Source: Tritrichomonas musculus (Eukaryota; Parabasalia; Tritrichomonadida; Tritrichomonadidae). Taken from it: a DNA stretch of 64,000 nucleotides. Positions 31,001-46,000 of this stretch are shown here, piece after piece; positions within the stretch are counted from its first letter, which is position 1, and the number at the start of each line of letters is the position of its first letter. The stretch is from contig JAPFFF010000001.1 in assembly GCA_039105265.1 (NCBI GenBank), forward strand, positions 2,108,001 to 2,172,000, written 5' to 3'. The notes beneath the pieces are model-generated. The model made no database searches. It saw nothing but the letters and a program-made list of their open reading frames with translations, and was not told where the DNA came from. A program made the position numbers and the translations under genes.

Positions 31001-34000
31001 TGATTTGTGTTAATGATGAACATCCACTGAATGCAGAATCTCCAATTGAAGTTACAGAAGAAGGAATTGTGATTTGTGTTAATGATGAACATCCACTGAA
31101 TGCAGAATCTCCAATTGAAGTTACAGATGAAGGAATTGTGATTTGTGTCAGTGATGAACATCCACTGAATGCAGAATCTCCAATTGAAGTTACAGAAGAA
31201 GGAATTGTGATTTCTCTCAGTGATGAACATCCACTGAATGCAGAATCTCCAATTGAAGTTACAGAAGAAGGAATTGTGATTTGTGTTAATGATGAACATC
31301 CACTGAATGCAGAATCTCCAATTGAAGTTACAGATGAAGGAATTGTGATTTGTGTCAGTGATGAACATCCACTGAATGCAGAATCTCCAATTAAGGTTAC
31401 TGAAGAAGGAATTGTGATTTGTCTAAGTGATGAACATCCACTGAATGCAGAATATCCAATTAAGGTTACTGAAGAAGGAATTGTGATTTGTGTCAGTGAT
31501 GAACATCTACTGAATGCAGAATCTCCAATTTCAGTTACAGATGAAGGAATTGTGATTTCTCTCAATGATGAGCATCCACTGAATCCAGATTCTCCAATTG
31601 AAGTTACAGAAGAAGGAATTGTGATTTGTCTAAGTGATGAACATCCACTGAATGCAGAATCTCCAATTGAAGTTACAGAAGAAGGAATTGTGATTTGTGT
31701 TAATGATGAACATCCACTGAATGCAGAATCTCCAATTGAAGTTACAGATGAAGGAATTGTGATTTGTGTCAGTGATGAACATCCACTGAATGCAGAATCT
31801 CCAATTGAAGTTACAGAAGAAGGAATTGTGATTTCTCTCAGTGATGAACATCCACTGAATGCAGAATCTCCAATTGAAGTTACAGAAGAAGGAATTGTGA
31901 TTTGTGTTAATGATGAACATCCACTGAATGCAGAATCTCCAATTGAAGTTACAGATGAAGGAATTGTGATTTGTGTCAGTGATGAACATCCACTGAATGC
32001 AGAATCTCCAATTAAGGTTACTGAAGAAGGAATTGTGATTTGTCTAAGTGATGAACATCCACTGAATGCAGAATATCCAATTAAGGTTACTGAAGAAGGA
32101 ATTGTGATTTGTGTCAGTGATGAACATCTACTGAATGCAGAATCTCCAATTTCAGTTACAGATGAAGGAATTGTGATTTGTGTCAATGATGAACATCCAC
32201 TGAATGCGGAATCTCTAATTACGGTTACAGAAGAAGGAATTGTGATTTGTCTAAGTGATGAACATCCACTGAATGCAGAAGATCCAATTAAGGTTACTGA
32301 AGAAGGAATTGTGATTTGTGTCAGTGATGAACATTCATTGAAAGCAGAATATCCAATTAAGGTTACTGAAGAAGGAATTGTGATTTGTCTAAGTGATGAA
32401 CATCCACTGAAAGCAGAATTTCCAATTTCAGTTACTGAAGAAGGAATTGTGATTTGTCTAAGTGATGAACATTCATTGAAAGCAGAATATCCAATTAAGG
32501 TTACTGAAGAAGGAATTGTGATTTGTCTAAGTGATGAACATCTACTGAATGCAGAATTTCCAATTTCAGTTACTGAAGAAGGAATTGTGATTTCTGTCAG
32601 TGATGAACATCCATTGAACATGTTGTTTACAATCTTTTCTATATTTCCTGAAATTGTTAATGCTTTAATTCCATTGAAAACGCAGATACCAATTGAAGTT
32701 ACTGAAGAAGGAATTGTGATTTCTCTCAATGATAAACATCCATTGAATGAAGATTCTCCAATTTCAGTTACAGAAGAAGGAATTGTGATTTGTGTCAGTG
32801 ATGAACATCCATTGAATGCAGAAGATCCAATTAAGGTTACAGAAGAAGGAATTGTGATTTGTCTAAGTGATGAACATCCATTGAATGCAGAAGATCCAAT
32901 TCCAGTTACAGAAGAAGGAATTGCGATTTTTCTCAATGATGTGCATCCACTGAAAGCAGATTCTTCAATTTCAGTTACAGAAGAAGGAATTGTGATTTGT
33001 GTCAGTGATGAACATCCACTAAAGGCATATTTTCTAATTTTGGTTACAGAAGAAGGAATTTTGATTTGTGTCAATGATGAACATCCAATAAAAGCAGAAT
33101 GTCCAATTACGGTTACGGAAGAGGGAATTTTTATTTCTGTCAGTGATAAACATCGACTGAAAGCAGATTTAAAAATTCTACATACAGAAGAAGGAATTGT
33201 GATTTGTGTCAGTGATGAACATCCATTGAATGCAGAATCTCCAATTACGGTTACTGAAGAAGGAATTGTGATTTCTGTCAGTGATGAACATCCACTGAAT
33301 GCGGAATCTCCAATTACGGTTACAGAAGAAGGAATTGTGATTTCTGTAAGTGAGGAACATTTTTCAAATGCAGAAGGATGTATTATTTTTATAAATGAAG
33401 GAATGATTATTTGTTCTTTACAATTTTTTGCCCATATAAGTGTATCAAAAATTTCGGTATTTGCATCAGATTTATAAACAAGAAATTGGTTTTCAATAAA
33501 ATTCAATATATTTTTCTTGCATGGAAAAATAGTAATTTGCGTTAATGATGGGCATCCAGAGAAAACAGAATCACCAATTTTGGTTACAGAAGAAGGAATT
33601 TTTATTTCTCTTAGTAATGAACATCTACTGAAAGCATATTTTCCAATTACAGTTACAGAAGAAGGAATTGTGATTTCTCTCAGTGATGAACATCCACTGA
33701 ATGCAGAATCTCCAATTGAAGTTACAGAAGAAGGAATTGTGATTTGTGTTAATGATGAACATCCACTGAATGCAGATTTTCCAATTGAAGTTACAGAAGA
33801 AGGAATTGTGATTTGTGTTAATGATGAACATCCACTGAATGCAGAATCTCCAATTGAAGTTACAGAAGAAGGAATTGTGATTTGTGTTAATGATGAACAT
33901 CCACTGAATGCAGAATCTCCAATTGAAGTTACAGAAGAAGGAATTGTGATTTGTGTTAATGATGAACATCCACTGAATGCAGAATCTCCAATTGAAGTTA

Positions 34001-37000
34001 CAGAAGAAGGAATTGTGATTTGTGTTAATGATGAACATCCACTGAATGCAGAATCTCCAATTGAAGTTACAGAAGAAGGAATTGTGATTTGTGTTAATGA
34101 TGAACATCCACTGAATGCAGAATCTCCAATTGAAGTTACAGAAGAAGGAATTGTGATTTGTGTTAATGATGAACATCCACTGAATGCAGATTTTCCAATT
34201 GAAGTTACAGAAGAAGGAATTGTGATTTGTGTTAATGATGAACATCCACTGAATGCAGAATCTCCAATTGAAGTTACAGAAGAAGGAATTGTGATTTGTG
34301 TTAATGATGAACATCCACTGAATGCAGATTTTCCAATTGAAGTTACAGAAGAAGGAATTGTGATTTGTGTTAATGATGAACATCCACTGAATGCAGAATC
34401 TCCAATTGAAGTTACAGAAGAAGGAATTGTGATTTGTGTTAATGATGAACATCCACTGAATGCAGAATCTCCAATTGAAGTTACAGAAGAAGGAATTGTG
34501 ATTTGTGTTAATGATGAACATCCACTGAATGCAGAATCTCCAATTGAAGTTACAGAAGAAGGAATTGTGATTTGTGTTAATGATGAACATCCACTGAATG
34601 CAGAATCTCCAATTGAAGTTACAGAAGAAGGAATTGTGATTTGTGTTAATGATGAACATCCACTGAATGCAGAATCTCCAATTGAAGTTACAGAAGAAGG
34701 AATTGTGATTTGTGTTAATGATGAACATCCACTGAATGCAGATTTTCCAATTGAAGTTACAGAAGAAGGAATTGTGATTTGTGTTAATGATGAACATCCA
34801 CTGAATGCAGAATCTCCAATTGAAGTTACAGAAGAAGGAATTGTGATTTGTGTTAATGATGAACATCCACTGAATGCAGAATCTCCAATTGAAGTTACAG
34901 AAGAAGGAATTGTGATTTGTGTTAATGATGAACATCCACTGAATGCAGAATCTCCAATTGAAGTTACAGAAGAAGGAATTGTGATTTGTGTTAATGATGA
35001 ACATCCACTGAATGCAGAATCTCCAATTGAAGTTACAGAAGAAGGAATTGTGATTTGTGTTAATGATGAACATCCACTGAATGCAGAATCTCCAATTGAA
35101 GTTACAGAAGAAGGAATTGTGATTTGTGTTAATGATGAACATCCACTGAATGCAGAATCTCCAATTGAAGTTACAGAAGAAGGAATTGTGATTTGTGTTA
35201 ATGATGAACATCCACTGAATGCAGAATCTCCAATTGAAGTTACAGAAGAAGGAATTGTGATTTGTGTTAATGATGAACATCCACTGAATGCAGATTTTCC
35301 AATTGAAGTTACAGAAGAAGGAATTGTGATTTGTGTTAATGATGAACATCCACTGAATGCAGAATCTCCAATTGAAGTTACAGAAGAAGGAATTGTGATT
35401 TGTGTTAATGATGAACATCCACTGAATGCAGAATCTCCAATTGAAGTTACAGAAGAAGGAATTGTGATTTGTGTTAATGATGAACATCCACTGAATGCAG
35501 AATCTCCAATTGAAGTTACAGAAGAAGGAATTGTGATTTGTGTTAATGATGAACATCTATTGAATGCAGAATTCCCAATTGAAGTTACAGAAGAAGGAAT
35601 TGTGATTTGTGTTAATGATGAACATCCACTGAATGTAGAATCTCCAATTGAAGTTACAGAAGAAGGAATTGTGATTTGTGTTAATGATGAACATCCACTG
35701 AATGCAGAATCTCCAATTGAAGTTACAGATGAAGGAATTGTGATTTGTGTTAATGATGAACATCCACTGAATGCAGATTTTCCAATTGAAGTTACAGAAG
35801 AAGGAATTGTGATTTGTGTTAATGATGAACATCCACTGAATGCAGAATCTCCAATTGAAGTTACAGAAGAAGGAATTGTGATTTGTGTTAATGATGAACA
35901 TCCACTGAATGCAGATTTTCCAATTGAAGTTACAGAAGAAGGAATTGTGATTTGTGTTAATGATGAACATCCACTGAATGCAGAATCTCCAATTGAAGTT
36001 ACAGAAGAAGGAATTGTGATTTGTGTTAATGATGAACATCCACTGAATGCAGAATCTCCAATTGAAGTTACAGAAGAAGGAATTGTGATTTGTGTTAATG
36101 ATGAACATCCACTGAATGCAGAATCTCCAATTGAAGTTACAGAAGAAGGAATTGTGATTTGTGTTAATGATGAACATCCACTGAATGCAGATTTTCCAAT
36201 TGAAGTTACAGAAGAAGGAATTGTGATTTGTGTTAATGATGAACATCCACTGAATGCAGAATCTCCAATTGAAGTTACAGAAGAAGGAATTGTGATTTGT
36301 GTTAATGATGAACATCCACTGAATGCAGAATCTCCAATTGAAGTTACAGAAGAAGGAATTGTGATTTGTGTTAATGATGAACATCCACTGAATGCAGATT
36401 TTCCAATTGAAGTTACAGAAGAAGGAATTGTGATTTGTGTTAATGATGAACATCCACTGAATGCAGAATCTCCAATTGAAGTTACAGAAGAAGGAATTGT
36501 GATTTGTGTTAATGATGAACATCCACTGAATGCAGAATCTCCAATTGAAGTTACAGAAGAAGGAATTGTGATTTGTGTTAATGATGAACATCCACTGAAT
36601 GCAGAATCTCCAATTGAAGTTACAGAAGAAGGAATTGTGATTTGTGTTAATGATGAACATCCACTGAATGCAGATTTTCCAATTGAAGTTACAGAAGAAG
36701 GAATTGTGATTTGTGTTAATGATGAACATCTATTGAATGCAGATTTTCCAATTGAAGTTACAGAAGAAGGAATTGTGATTTGTGTTAATGATGAACATCC
36801 ACTGAATGCAGAATCTCCAATTGAAGTTACAGAAGAAGGAATTGTGATTTGTGTCAGTGATGAACATCCACTGAATGCAGAATCTCCAATTGAAGTTACA
36901 GAAGAAGGAATTGTGATTTGTGTTAATGATGAACATCCACTGAATGCAGAATCTCCAATTGAAGTTACAGATGAAGGAATTGTGATTTGTGTCAGTGATG

Positions 37001-40000
37001 AACATCCACTGAATGCAGAATCTCCAATTGAAGTTACAGAAGAAGGAATTGTGATTTCTCTCAGTGATGAACATCCACTGAATGCAGAATCTCCAATTGA
37101 AGTTACAGAAGAAGGAATTGTGATTTGTGTTAATGATGAACATCCACTGAATGCAGAATCTCCAATTGAAGTTACAGAAGAAGGAATTGTGATTTGTGTT
37201 AATGATGAACATCCACTGAATGCAGAATCTCCAATTGAAGTTACAGAAGAAGGAATTGTGATTTGTGTTAATGATGAACATCCACTGAATGCAGAATCTC
37301 CAATTGAAGTTACAGAAGAAGGAATTGTGATTTGTGTTAATGATGAACATCCACTGAATGCAGAATCTCCAATTGAAGTTACAGAAGAAGGAATTGTGAT
37401 TTGTGTTAATGATGAACATCCACTGAATGCAGAATCTCCAATTGAAGTTACAGAAGAAGGAATTGTGATTTGTGTTAATGATGAACATCCACTGAATGCA
37501 GAATCTCCAATTGAAGTTACAGAAGAAGGAATTGTGATTTGTGTTAATGATGAACATCCACTGAATGCAGAATCTCCAATTGAAGTTACAGAAGAAGGAA
37601 TTGTGATTTGTGTTAATGATGAACATCCACTGAATGCAGAATCTCCAATTGAAGTTACAGAAGAAGGAATTGTGATTTGTGTTAATGATGAACATCCACT
37701 GAATGCAGATTTTCCAATTGAAGTTACAGAAGAAGGAATTGTGATTTGTGTTAATGATGAACATCCACTGAATGCAGAATCTCCAATTGAAGTTACAGAA
37801 GAAGGAATTGTGATTTGTGTTAATGATGAACATCCACTGAATGCAGATTTTCCAATTGAAGTTACAGAAGAAGGAATTGTGATTTGTGTTAATGATGAAC
37901 ATCTATTGAATGCAGATTTTCCAATTGAAGTTACAGAAGAAGGAATTGTGATTTGTGTTAATGATGAACATCCACTGAATGCAGAATCTCCAATTGAAGT
38001 TACAGAAGAAGGAATTGTGATTTGTGTCAGTGATGAACATCCACTGAATGCAGAATCTCCAATTGAAGTTACAGAAGAAGGAATTGTGATTTGTGTTAAT
38101 GATGAACATCCACTGAATGCAGAATCTCCAATTGAAGTTACAGAAGAAGGAATTGTGATTTCTCTCAGTGATGAACATCCACTGAATGCAGAATCTCCAA
38201 TTGAAGTTACAGAAGAAGGAATTGTGATTTGTGTTAATGATGAACATCCACTGAATGCAGAATCTCCAATTGAAGTTACAGATGAAGGAATTGTGATTTG
38301 TGTCAGTGATGAACATCCACTGAATGCAGAATCTCCAATTGAAGTTACAGAAGAAGGAATTGTGATTTCTCTCAGTGATGAACATCCACTGAATGCAGAA
38401 TCTCCAATTGAAGTTACAGAAGAAGGAATTGTGATTTGTGTTAATGATGAACATCCACTGAATGCAGAATCTCCAATTGAAGTTACAGATGAAGGAATTG
38501 TGATTTGTGTCAGTGATGAACATCCACTGAATGCAGAATCTCCAATTAAGGTTACTGAAGAAGGAATTGTGATTTGTCTAAGTGATGAACATCCACTGAA
38601 TGCAGAATATCCAATTAAGGTTACTGAAGAAGGAATTGTGATTTGTGTCAGTGATGAACATCTACTGAATGCAGAATCTCCAATTTCAGTTACAGATGAA
38701 GGAATTGTGATTTGTGTTAATGATGAACATCCACTGAATGCAGATTTTCCAATTGAAGTTACAGAAGAAGGAATTGTGATTTGTGTTAATGATGAACATC
38801 TATTGAATGCAGATTTTCCAATTGAAGTTACAGAAGAAGGAATTGTGATTTGTGTTAATGATGAACATCCACTGAATGCAGAATCTCCAATTGAAGTTAC
38901 AGAAGAAGGAATTGTGATTTGTGTCAGTGATGAACATCCACTGAATGCAGAATCTCCAATTGAAGTTACAGAAGAAGGAATTGTGATTTGTGTTAATGAT
39001 GAACATCCACTGAATGCAGAATCTCCAATTGAAGTTACAGATGAAGGAATTGTGATTTGTGTCAGTGATGAACATCCACTGAATGCAGAATCTCCAATTG
39101 AAGTTACAGAAGAAGGAATTGTGATTTCTCTCAGTGATGAACATCCACTGAATGCAGAATCTCCAATTGAAGTTACAGAAGAAGGAATTGTGATTTGTGT
39201 TAATGATGAACATCCACTGAATGCAGAATCTCCAATTGAAGTTACAGAAGAAGGAATTGTGATTTGTGTTAATGATGAACATCCACTGAATGCAGAATCT
39301 CCAATTGAAGTTACAGATGAAGGAATTGTGATTTGTGTCAGTGATGAACATCCACTGAATGCAGAATCTCCAATTAAGGTTACTGAAGAAGGAATTGTGA
39401 TTTGTCTAAGTGATGAACATCCACTGAATGCAGAATATCCAATTAAGGTTACTGAAGAAGGAATTGTGATTTGTGTCAGTGATGAACATCTACTGAATGC
39501 AGAATCTCCAATTTCAGTTACAGATGAAGGAATTGTGATTTGTGTTAATGATGAACATCCACTGAATGCAGAATCTCCAATTGAAGTTACAGAAGAAGGA
39601 ATTGTGATTTGTGTTAATGATGAACATCTACTGAATGCAGATTTTCCAATTGAAGTTACAGAAGAAGGAATTGTGATTTGTGTTAATGATGAACATCCAC
39701 TGAATGCAGAATCTCCAATTGAAGTTACAGAAGAAGGAATTGTGATTTGTGTCAGTGATGAACATCCACTGAATGCAGAATCTCCAATTGAAGTTACAGA
39801 AGAAGGAATTGTGATTTGTGTTAATGATGAACATCCACTGAATGCAGAATCTCCAATTGAAGTTACAGATGAAGGAATTGTGATTTGTGTCAGTGATGAA
39901 CATCCACTGAATGCAGAATCTCCAATTGAAGTTACAGAAGAAGGAATTGTGATTTCTCTCAGTGATGAACATCCACTGAATGCAGAATCTCCAATTGAAG

Positions 40001-43000
40001 TTACAGAAGAAGGAATTGTGATTTGTGTTAATGATGAACATCCACTGAATGCAGATTTTCCAATTGAAGTTACAGAAGAAGGAATTGTGATTTGTGTTAA
40101 TGATGAACATCCACTGAATGCAGAATCTCCAATTGAAGTTACAGAAGAAGGAATTGTGATTTGTGTTAATGATGAACATCCACTGAATGCAGAATCTCCA
40201 ATTGAAGTTACAGAAGAAGGAATTGTGATTTGTGTTAATGATGAACATCTATTGAATGCAGATTTTCCAATTGAAGTTACAGAAGAAGGAATTGTGATTT
40301 GTGTTAATGATGAACATCCACTGAATGCAGAATCTCCAATTGAAGTTACAGAAGAAGGAATTGTGATTTGTGTCAGTGATGAACATCCACTGAATGCAGA
40401 ATCTCCAATTGAAGTTACAGAAGAAGGAATTGTGATTTGTGTTAATGATGAACATCCACTGAATGCAGAATCTCCAATTGAAGTTACAGATGAAGGAATT
40501 GTGATTTGTGTCAGTGATGAACATCCACTGAATGCAGAATCTCCAATTGAAGTTACAGAAGAAGGAATTGTGATTTCTCTCAGTGATGAACATCCACTGA
40601 ATGCAGAATCTCCAATTGAAGTTACAGAAGAAGGAATTGTGATTTGTGTTAATGATGAACATCCACTGAATGCAGAATCTCCAATTGAAGTTACAGATGA
40701 AGGAATTGTGATTTGTGTCAGTGATGAACATCCACTGAATGCAGAATCTCCAATTAAGGTTACTGAAGAAGGAATTGTGATTTGTCTAAGTGATGAACAT
40801 CCACTGAATGCAGAATATCCAATTAAGGTTACTGAAGAAGGAATTGTGATTTGTGTCAGTGATGAACATCTACTGAATGCAGAATCTCCAATTTCAGTTA
40901 CAGATGAAGGAATTGTGATTTCTCTCAATGATGAGCATCCACTGAATCCAGATTCTCCAATTGAAGTTACAGAAGAAGGAATTGTGATTTGTCTAAGTGA
41001 TGAACATCCACTGAATGCAGAATCTCCAATTGAAGTTACAGAAGAAGGAATTGTGATTTGTGTTAATGATGAACATCCACTGAATGCAGAATCTCCAATT
41101 GAAGTTACAGAAGAAGGAATTGTGATTTGTGTCAGTGATGAACATCCACTGAATGCAGAATCTCCAATTGAAGTTACAGAAGAAGGAATTGTGATTTCTC
41201 TCAGTGATGAACATCCACTGAATGCAGAATCTCCAATTGAAGTTACAGAAGAAGGAATTGTGATTTGTGTTAATGATGAACATCCACTGAATGCAGAATC
41301 TCCAATTGAAGTTACAGATGAAGGAATTGTGATTTGTGTCAGTGATGAACATCCACTGAATGCAGAATCTCCAATTAAGGTTACTGAAGAAGGAATTGTG
41401 ATTTGTCTAAGTGATGAACATCCACTGAATGCAGAATCTCCAATTGAAGTTACAGAAGAAGGAATTGTGATTTGTGTTAATGATGAACATCCACTGAATG
41501 CAGATTTTCCAATTGAAGTTACAGAAGAAGGAATTGTGATTTGTGTTAATGATGAACATCCACTGAATGCAGAATATCCAATTAAGGTTACTGAAGAAGG
41601 AATTGTGATTTGTGTCAGTGATGAACATCTACTGAATGCAGAATCTCCAATTTCAGTTACAGATGAAGGAATTGTGATTTGTGTTAATGATGAACATCCA
41701 CTGAATGCAGAATCTCCAATTGAAGTTACAGAAGAAGGAATTGTGATTTGTGTTAATGATGAACATCCACTGAATGCAGAATCTCCAATTGAAGTTACAG
41801 AAGAAGGAATTGTGATTTGTGTTAATGATGAACATCCACTGAATGCAGAATCTCCAATTGAAGTTACAGAAGAAGGAATTGTGATTTGTGTTAATGATGA
41901 ACATCCACTGAATGCAGATTTTCCAATTGAAGTTACAGAAGAAGGAATTGTGATTTGTGTTAATGATGAACATCCACTGAATGCAGAATCTCCAATTGAA
42001 GTTACAGAAGAAGGAATTGTGATTTGTGTTAATGATGAACATCCACTGAATGCAGAATCTCCAATTGAAGTTACAGAAGAAGGAATTGTGATTTGTGTTA
42101 ATGATGAACATCCACTGAATGCAGATTTTCCAATTGAAGTTACAGAAGAAGGAATTGTGATTTGTGTTAATGATGAACATCTATTGAATGCAGATTTTCC
42201 AATTGAAGTTACAGAAGAAGGAATTGTGATTTGTGTTAATGATGAACATCCACTGAATGCAGAATCTCCAATTGAAGTTACAGAAGAAGGAATTGTGATT
42301 TGTGTCAGTGATGAACATCCACTGAATGCAGAATCTCCAATTGAAGTTACAGAAGAAGGAATTGTGATTTGTGTTAATGATGAACATCCACTGAATGCAG
42401 AATCTCCAATTGAAGTTACAGAAGAAGGAATTGTGATTTGTGTCAGTGATGAACATCCACTGAATGCAGAATCTCCAATTGAAGTTACAGAAGAAGGAAT
42501 TGTGATTTCTCTCAGTGATGAACATCCACTGAATGCAGAATCTCCAATTGAAGTTACAGAAGAAGGAATTGTGATTTGTGTTAATGATGAACATCCACTG
42601 AATGCAGAATCTCCAATTGAAGTTACAGATGAAGGAATTGTGATTTGTGTCAGTGATGAACATCCACTGAATGCAGAATCTCCAATTAAGGTTACTGAAG
42701 AAGGAATTGTGATTTGTCTAAGTGATGAACATCCACTGAATGCAGAATATCCAATTAAGGTTACTGAAGAAGGAATTGTGATTTGTGTCAGTGATGAACA
42801 TCTACTGAATGCAGAATCTCCAATTTCAGTTACAGATGAAGGAATTGTGATTTCTCTCAATGATGAGCATCCACTGAATCCAGATTCTCCAATTGAAGTT
42901 ACAGAAGAAGGAATTGTGATTTGTCTAAGTGATGAACATCCACTGAATGCAGAATCTCCAATTGAAGTTACAGAAGAAGGAATTGTGATTTGTGTTAATG

Positions 43001-46000
43001 ATGAACATCCACTGAATGCAGAATCTCCAATTGAAGTTACAGATGAAGGAATTGTGATTTGTGTCAGTGATGAACATCCACTGAATGCAGAATCTCCAAT
43101 TGAAGTTACAGAAGAAGGAATTGTGATTTCTCTCAGTGATGAACATCCACTGAATGCAGAATCTCCAATTGAAGTTACAGAAGAAGGAATTGTGATTTGT
43201 GTTAATGATGAACATCCACTGAATGCAGAATCTCCAATTGAAGTTACAGATGAAGGAATTGTGATTTGTGTCAGTGATGAACATCCACTGAATGCAGAAT
43301 CTCCAATTAAGGTTACTGAAGAAGGAATTGTGATTTGTCTAAGTGATGAACATCCACTGAATGCAGAATATCCAATTAAGGTTACTGAAGAAGGAATTGT
43401 GATTTGTGTCAGTGATGAACATCTACTGAATGCAGAATCTCCAATTTCAGTTACAGATGAAGGAATTGTGATTTGTGTCAATGATGAACATCCACTGAAT
43501 GCGGAATCTCTAATTACGGTTACAGAAGAAGGAATTGTGATTTGTCTAAGTGATGAACATCCACTGAATGCAGAAGATCCAATTAAGGTTACTGAAGAAG
43601 GAATTGTGATTTGTGTCAGTGATGAACATTCATTGAAAGCAGAATATCCAATTAAGGTTACTGAAGAAGGAATTGTGATTTGTCTAAGTGATGAACATCC
43701 ACTGAAAGCAGAATTTCCAATTTCAGTTACTGAAGAAGGAATTGTGATTTGTGTCAGTGATGAACATTCATTGAAAGCAGAATATCCAATTAAGGTTACT
43801 GAAGAAGGAATTGTGATTTGTCTAAGTGATGAACATCTACTGAATGCAGAATTTCCAATTTCAGTTACTGAAGAAGGAATTGTGATTTCTGTCAGTGATG
43901 AACATCCATTGAACATGTTGTTTACAATCTTTTCTATATTTCCTGAAATTGTTAATGCTTTAATTCCATTGAAAACGCAGATACCAATTGAAGTTACTGA
44001 AGAAGGAATTGTGATTTCTCTCAATGATAAACATCCATTGAATGAAGATTCTCCAATTTCAGTTACAGAAGAAGGAATTGTGATTTGTGTCAGTGATGAA
44101 CATCCATTGAATGCAGAAGATCCAATTAAGGTTACAGAAGAAGGAATTGTGATTTGTCTAAGTGATGAACATCCATTGAATGCAGAAGATCCAATTCCAG
44201 TTACAGAAGAAGGAATTGCGATTTTTCTCAATGATGTGCATCCACTGAAAGCAGATTCTTCAATTTCAGTTACAGAAGAAGGAATTGTGATTTGTGTCAG
44301 TGATGAACATCCACTAAAGGCATATTTTCTAATTTTGGTTACAGAAGAAGGAATTTTGATTTGTGTCAATGATGAACATCCAATAAAAGCAGAATGTCCA
44401 ATTACGGTTACGGAAGAGGGAATTTTTATTTCTGTCAGTGATAAACATCGACTGAAAGCAGATTTAAAAATTCTACATACAGAAGAAGGAATTGTGATTT
44501 GTGTCAGTGATGAACATCCATTGAATGCAGAATCTCCAATTACGGTTACTGAAGAAGGAATTGTGATTTCTGTCAGTGATGAACATCCACTGAATGCGGA
44601 ATCTCCAATTACGGTTACAGAAGAAGGAATTGTGATTTCTGTAAGTGAGGAACATTTTTCAAATGCAGAAGGATGTATTATTTTTATAAATGAAGGAATG
44701 ATTATTTGTTCTTTACAATTTTTTGCCCATATAAGTGTATCAAAAATTTCGGTATTTGCATCAGATTTATAAACAAGAAATTGGTTTTCAATAAAATTCA
44801 ATATATTTTTCTTGCATGGAAAAATAGTAATTTGCGTTAATGATGGGCATCCAGAGAAAACAGAATCACCAATTTTGGTTACAGAAGAAGGAATTTTTAT
44901 TTCTCTTAGTAATGAACATCTACTGAAAGCATATTTTCCAATTACAGTTACAGAAGAAGGAATTGTGATTTCTCTCAGTGATGAACATCCACTGAATGCA
45001 GAATCTCCAATTGAAGTTACAGAAGAAGGAATTGTGATTTGTGTTAATGATGAACATCCACTGAATGCAGATTTTCCAATTGAAGTTACAGAAGAAGGAA
45101 TTGTGATTTGTGTTAATGATGAACATCCACTGAATGCAGAATCTCCAATTGAAGTTACAGAAGAAGGAATTGTGATTTGTGTTAATGATGAACATCCACT
45201 GAATGCAGAATCTCCAATTGAAGTTACAGAAGAAGGAATTGTGATTTGTGTTAATGATGAACATCCACTGAATGCAGAATCTCCAATTGAAGTTACAGAA
45301 GAAGGAATTGTGATTTGTGTTAATGATGAACATCCACTGAATGCAGAATCTCCAATTGAAGTTACAGAAGAAGGAATTGTGATTTGTGTTAATGATGAAC
45401 ATCCACTGAATGCAGAATCTCCAATTGAAGTTACAGAAGAAGGAATTGTGATTTGTGTTAATGATGAACATCCACTGAATGCAGATTTTCCAATTGAAGT
45501 TACAGAAGAAGGAATTGTGATTTGTGTTAATGATGAACATCCACTGAATGCAGAATCTCCAATTGAAGTTACAGAAGAAGGAATTGTGATTTGTGTTAAT
45601 GATGAACATCCACTGAATGCAGAATCTCCAATTGAAGTTACAGAAGAAGGAATTGTGATTTGTGTTAATGATGAACATCCACTGAATGCAGATTTTCCAA
45701 TTGAAGTTACAGAAGAAGGAATTGTGATTTGTGTTAATGATGAACATCCACTGAATGCAGAATCTCCAATTGAAGTTACAGAAGAAGGAATTGTGATTTG
45801 TGTTAATGATGAACATCCACTGAATGCAGAATCTCCAATTGAAGTTACAGAAGAAGGAATTGTGATTTGTGTTAATGATGAACATCCACTGAATGCAGAA
45901 TCTCCAATTGAAGTTACAGAAGAAGGAATTGTGATTTGTGTTAATGATGAACATCCACTGAATGCAGATTTTCCAATTGAAGTTACAGAAGAAGGAATTG

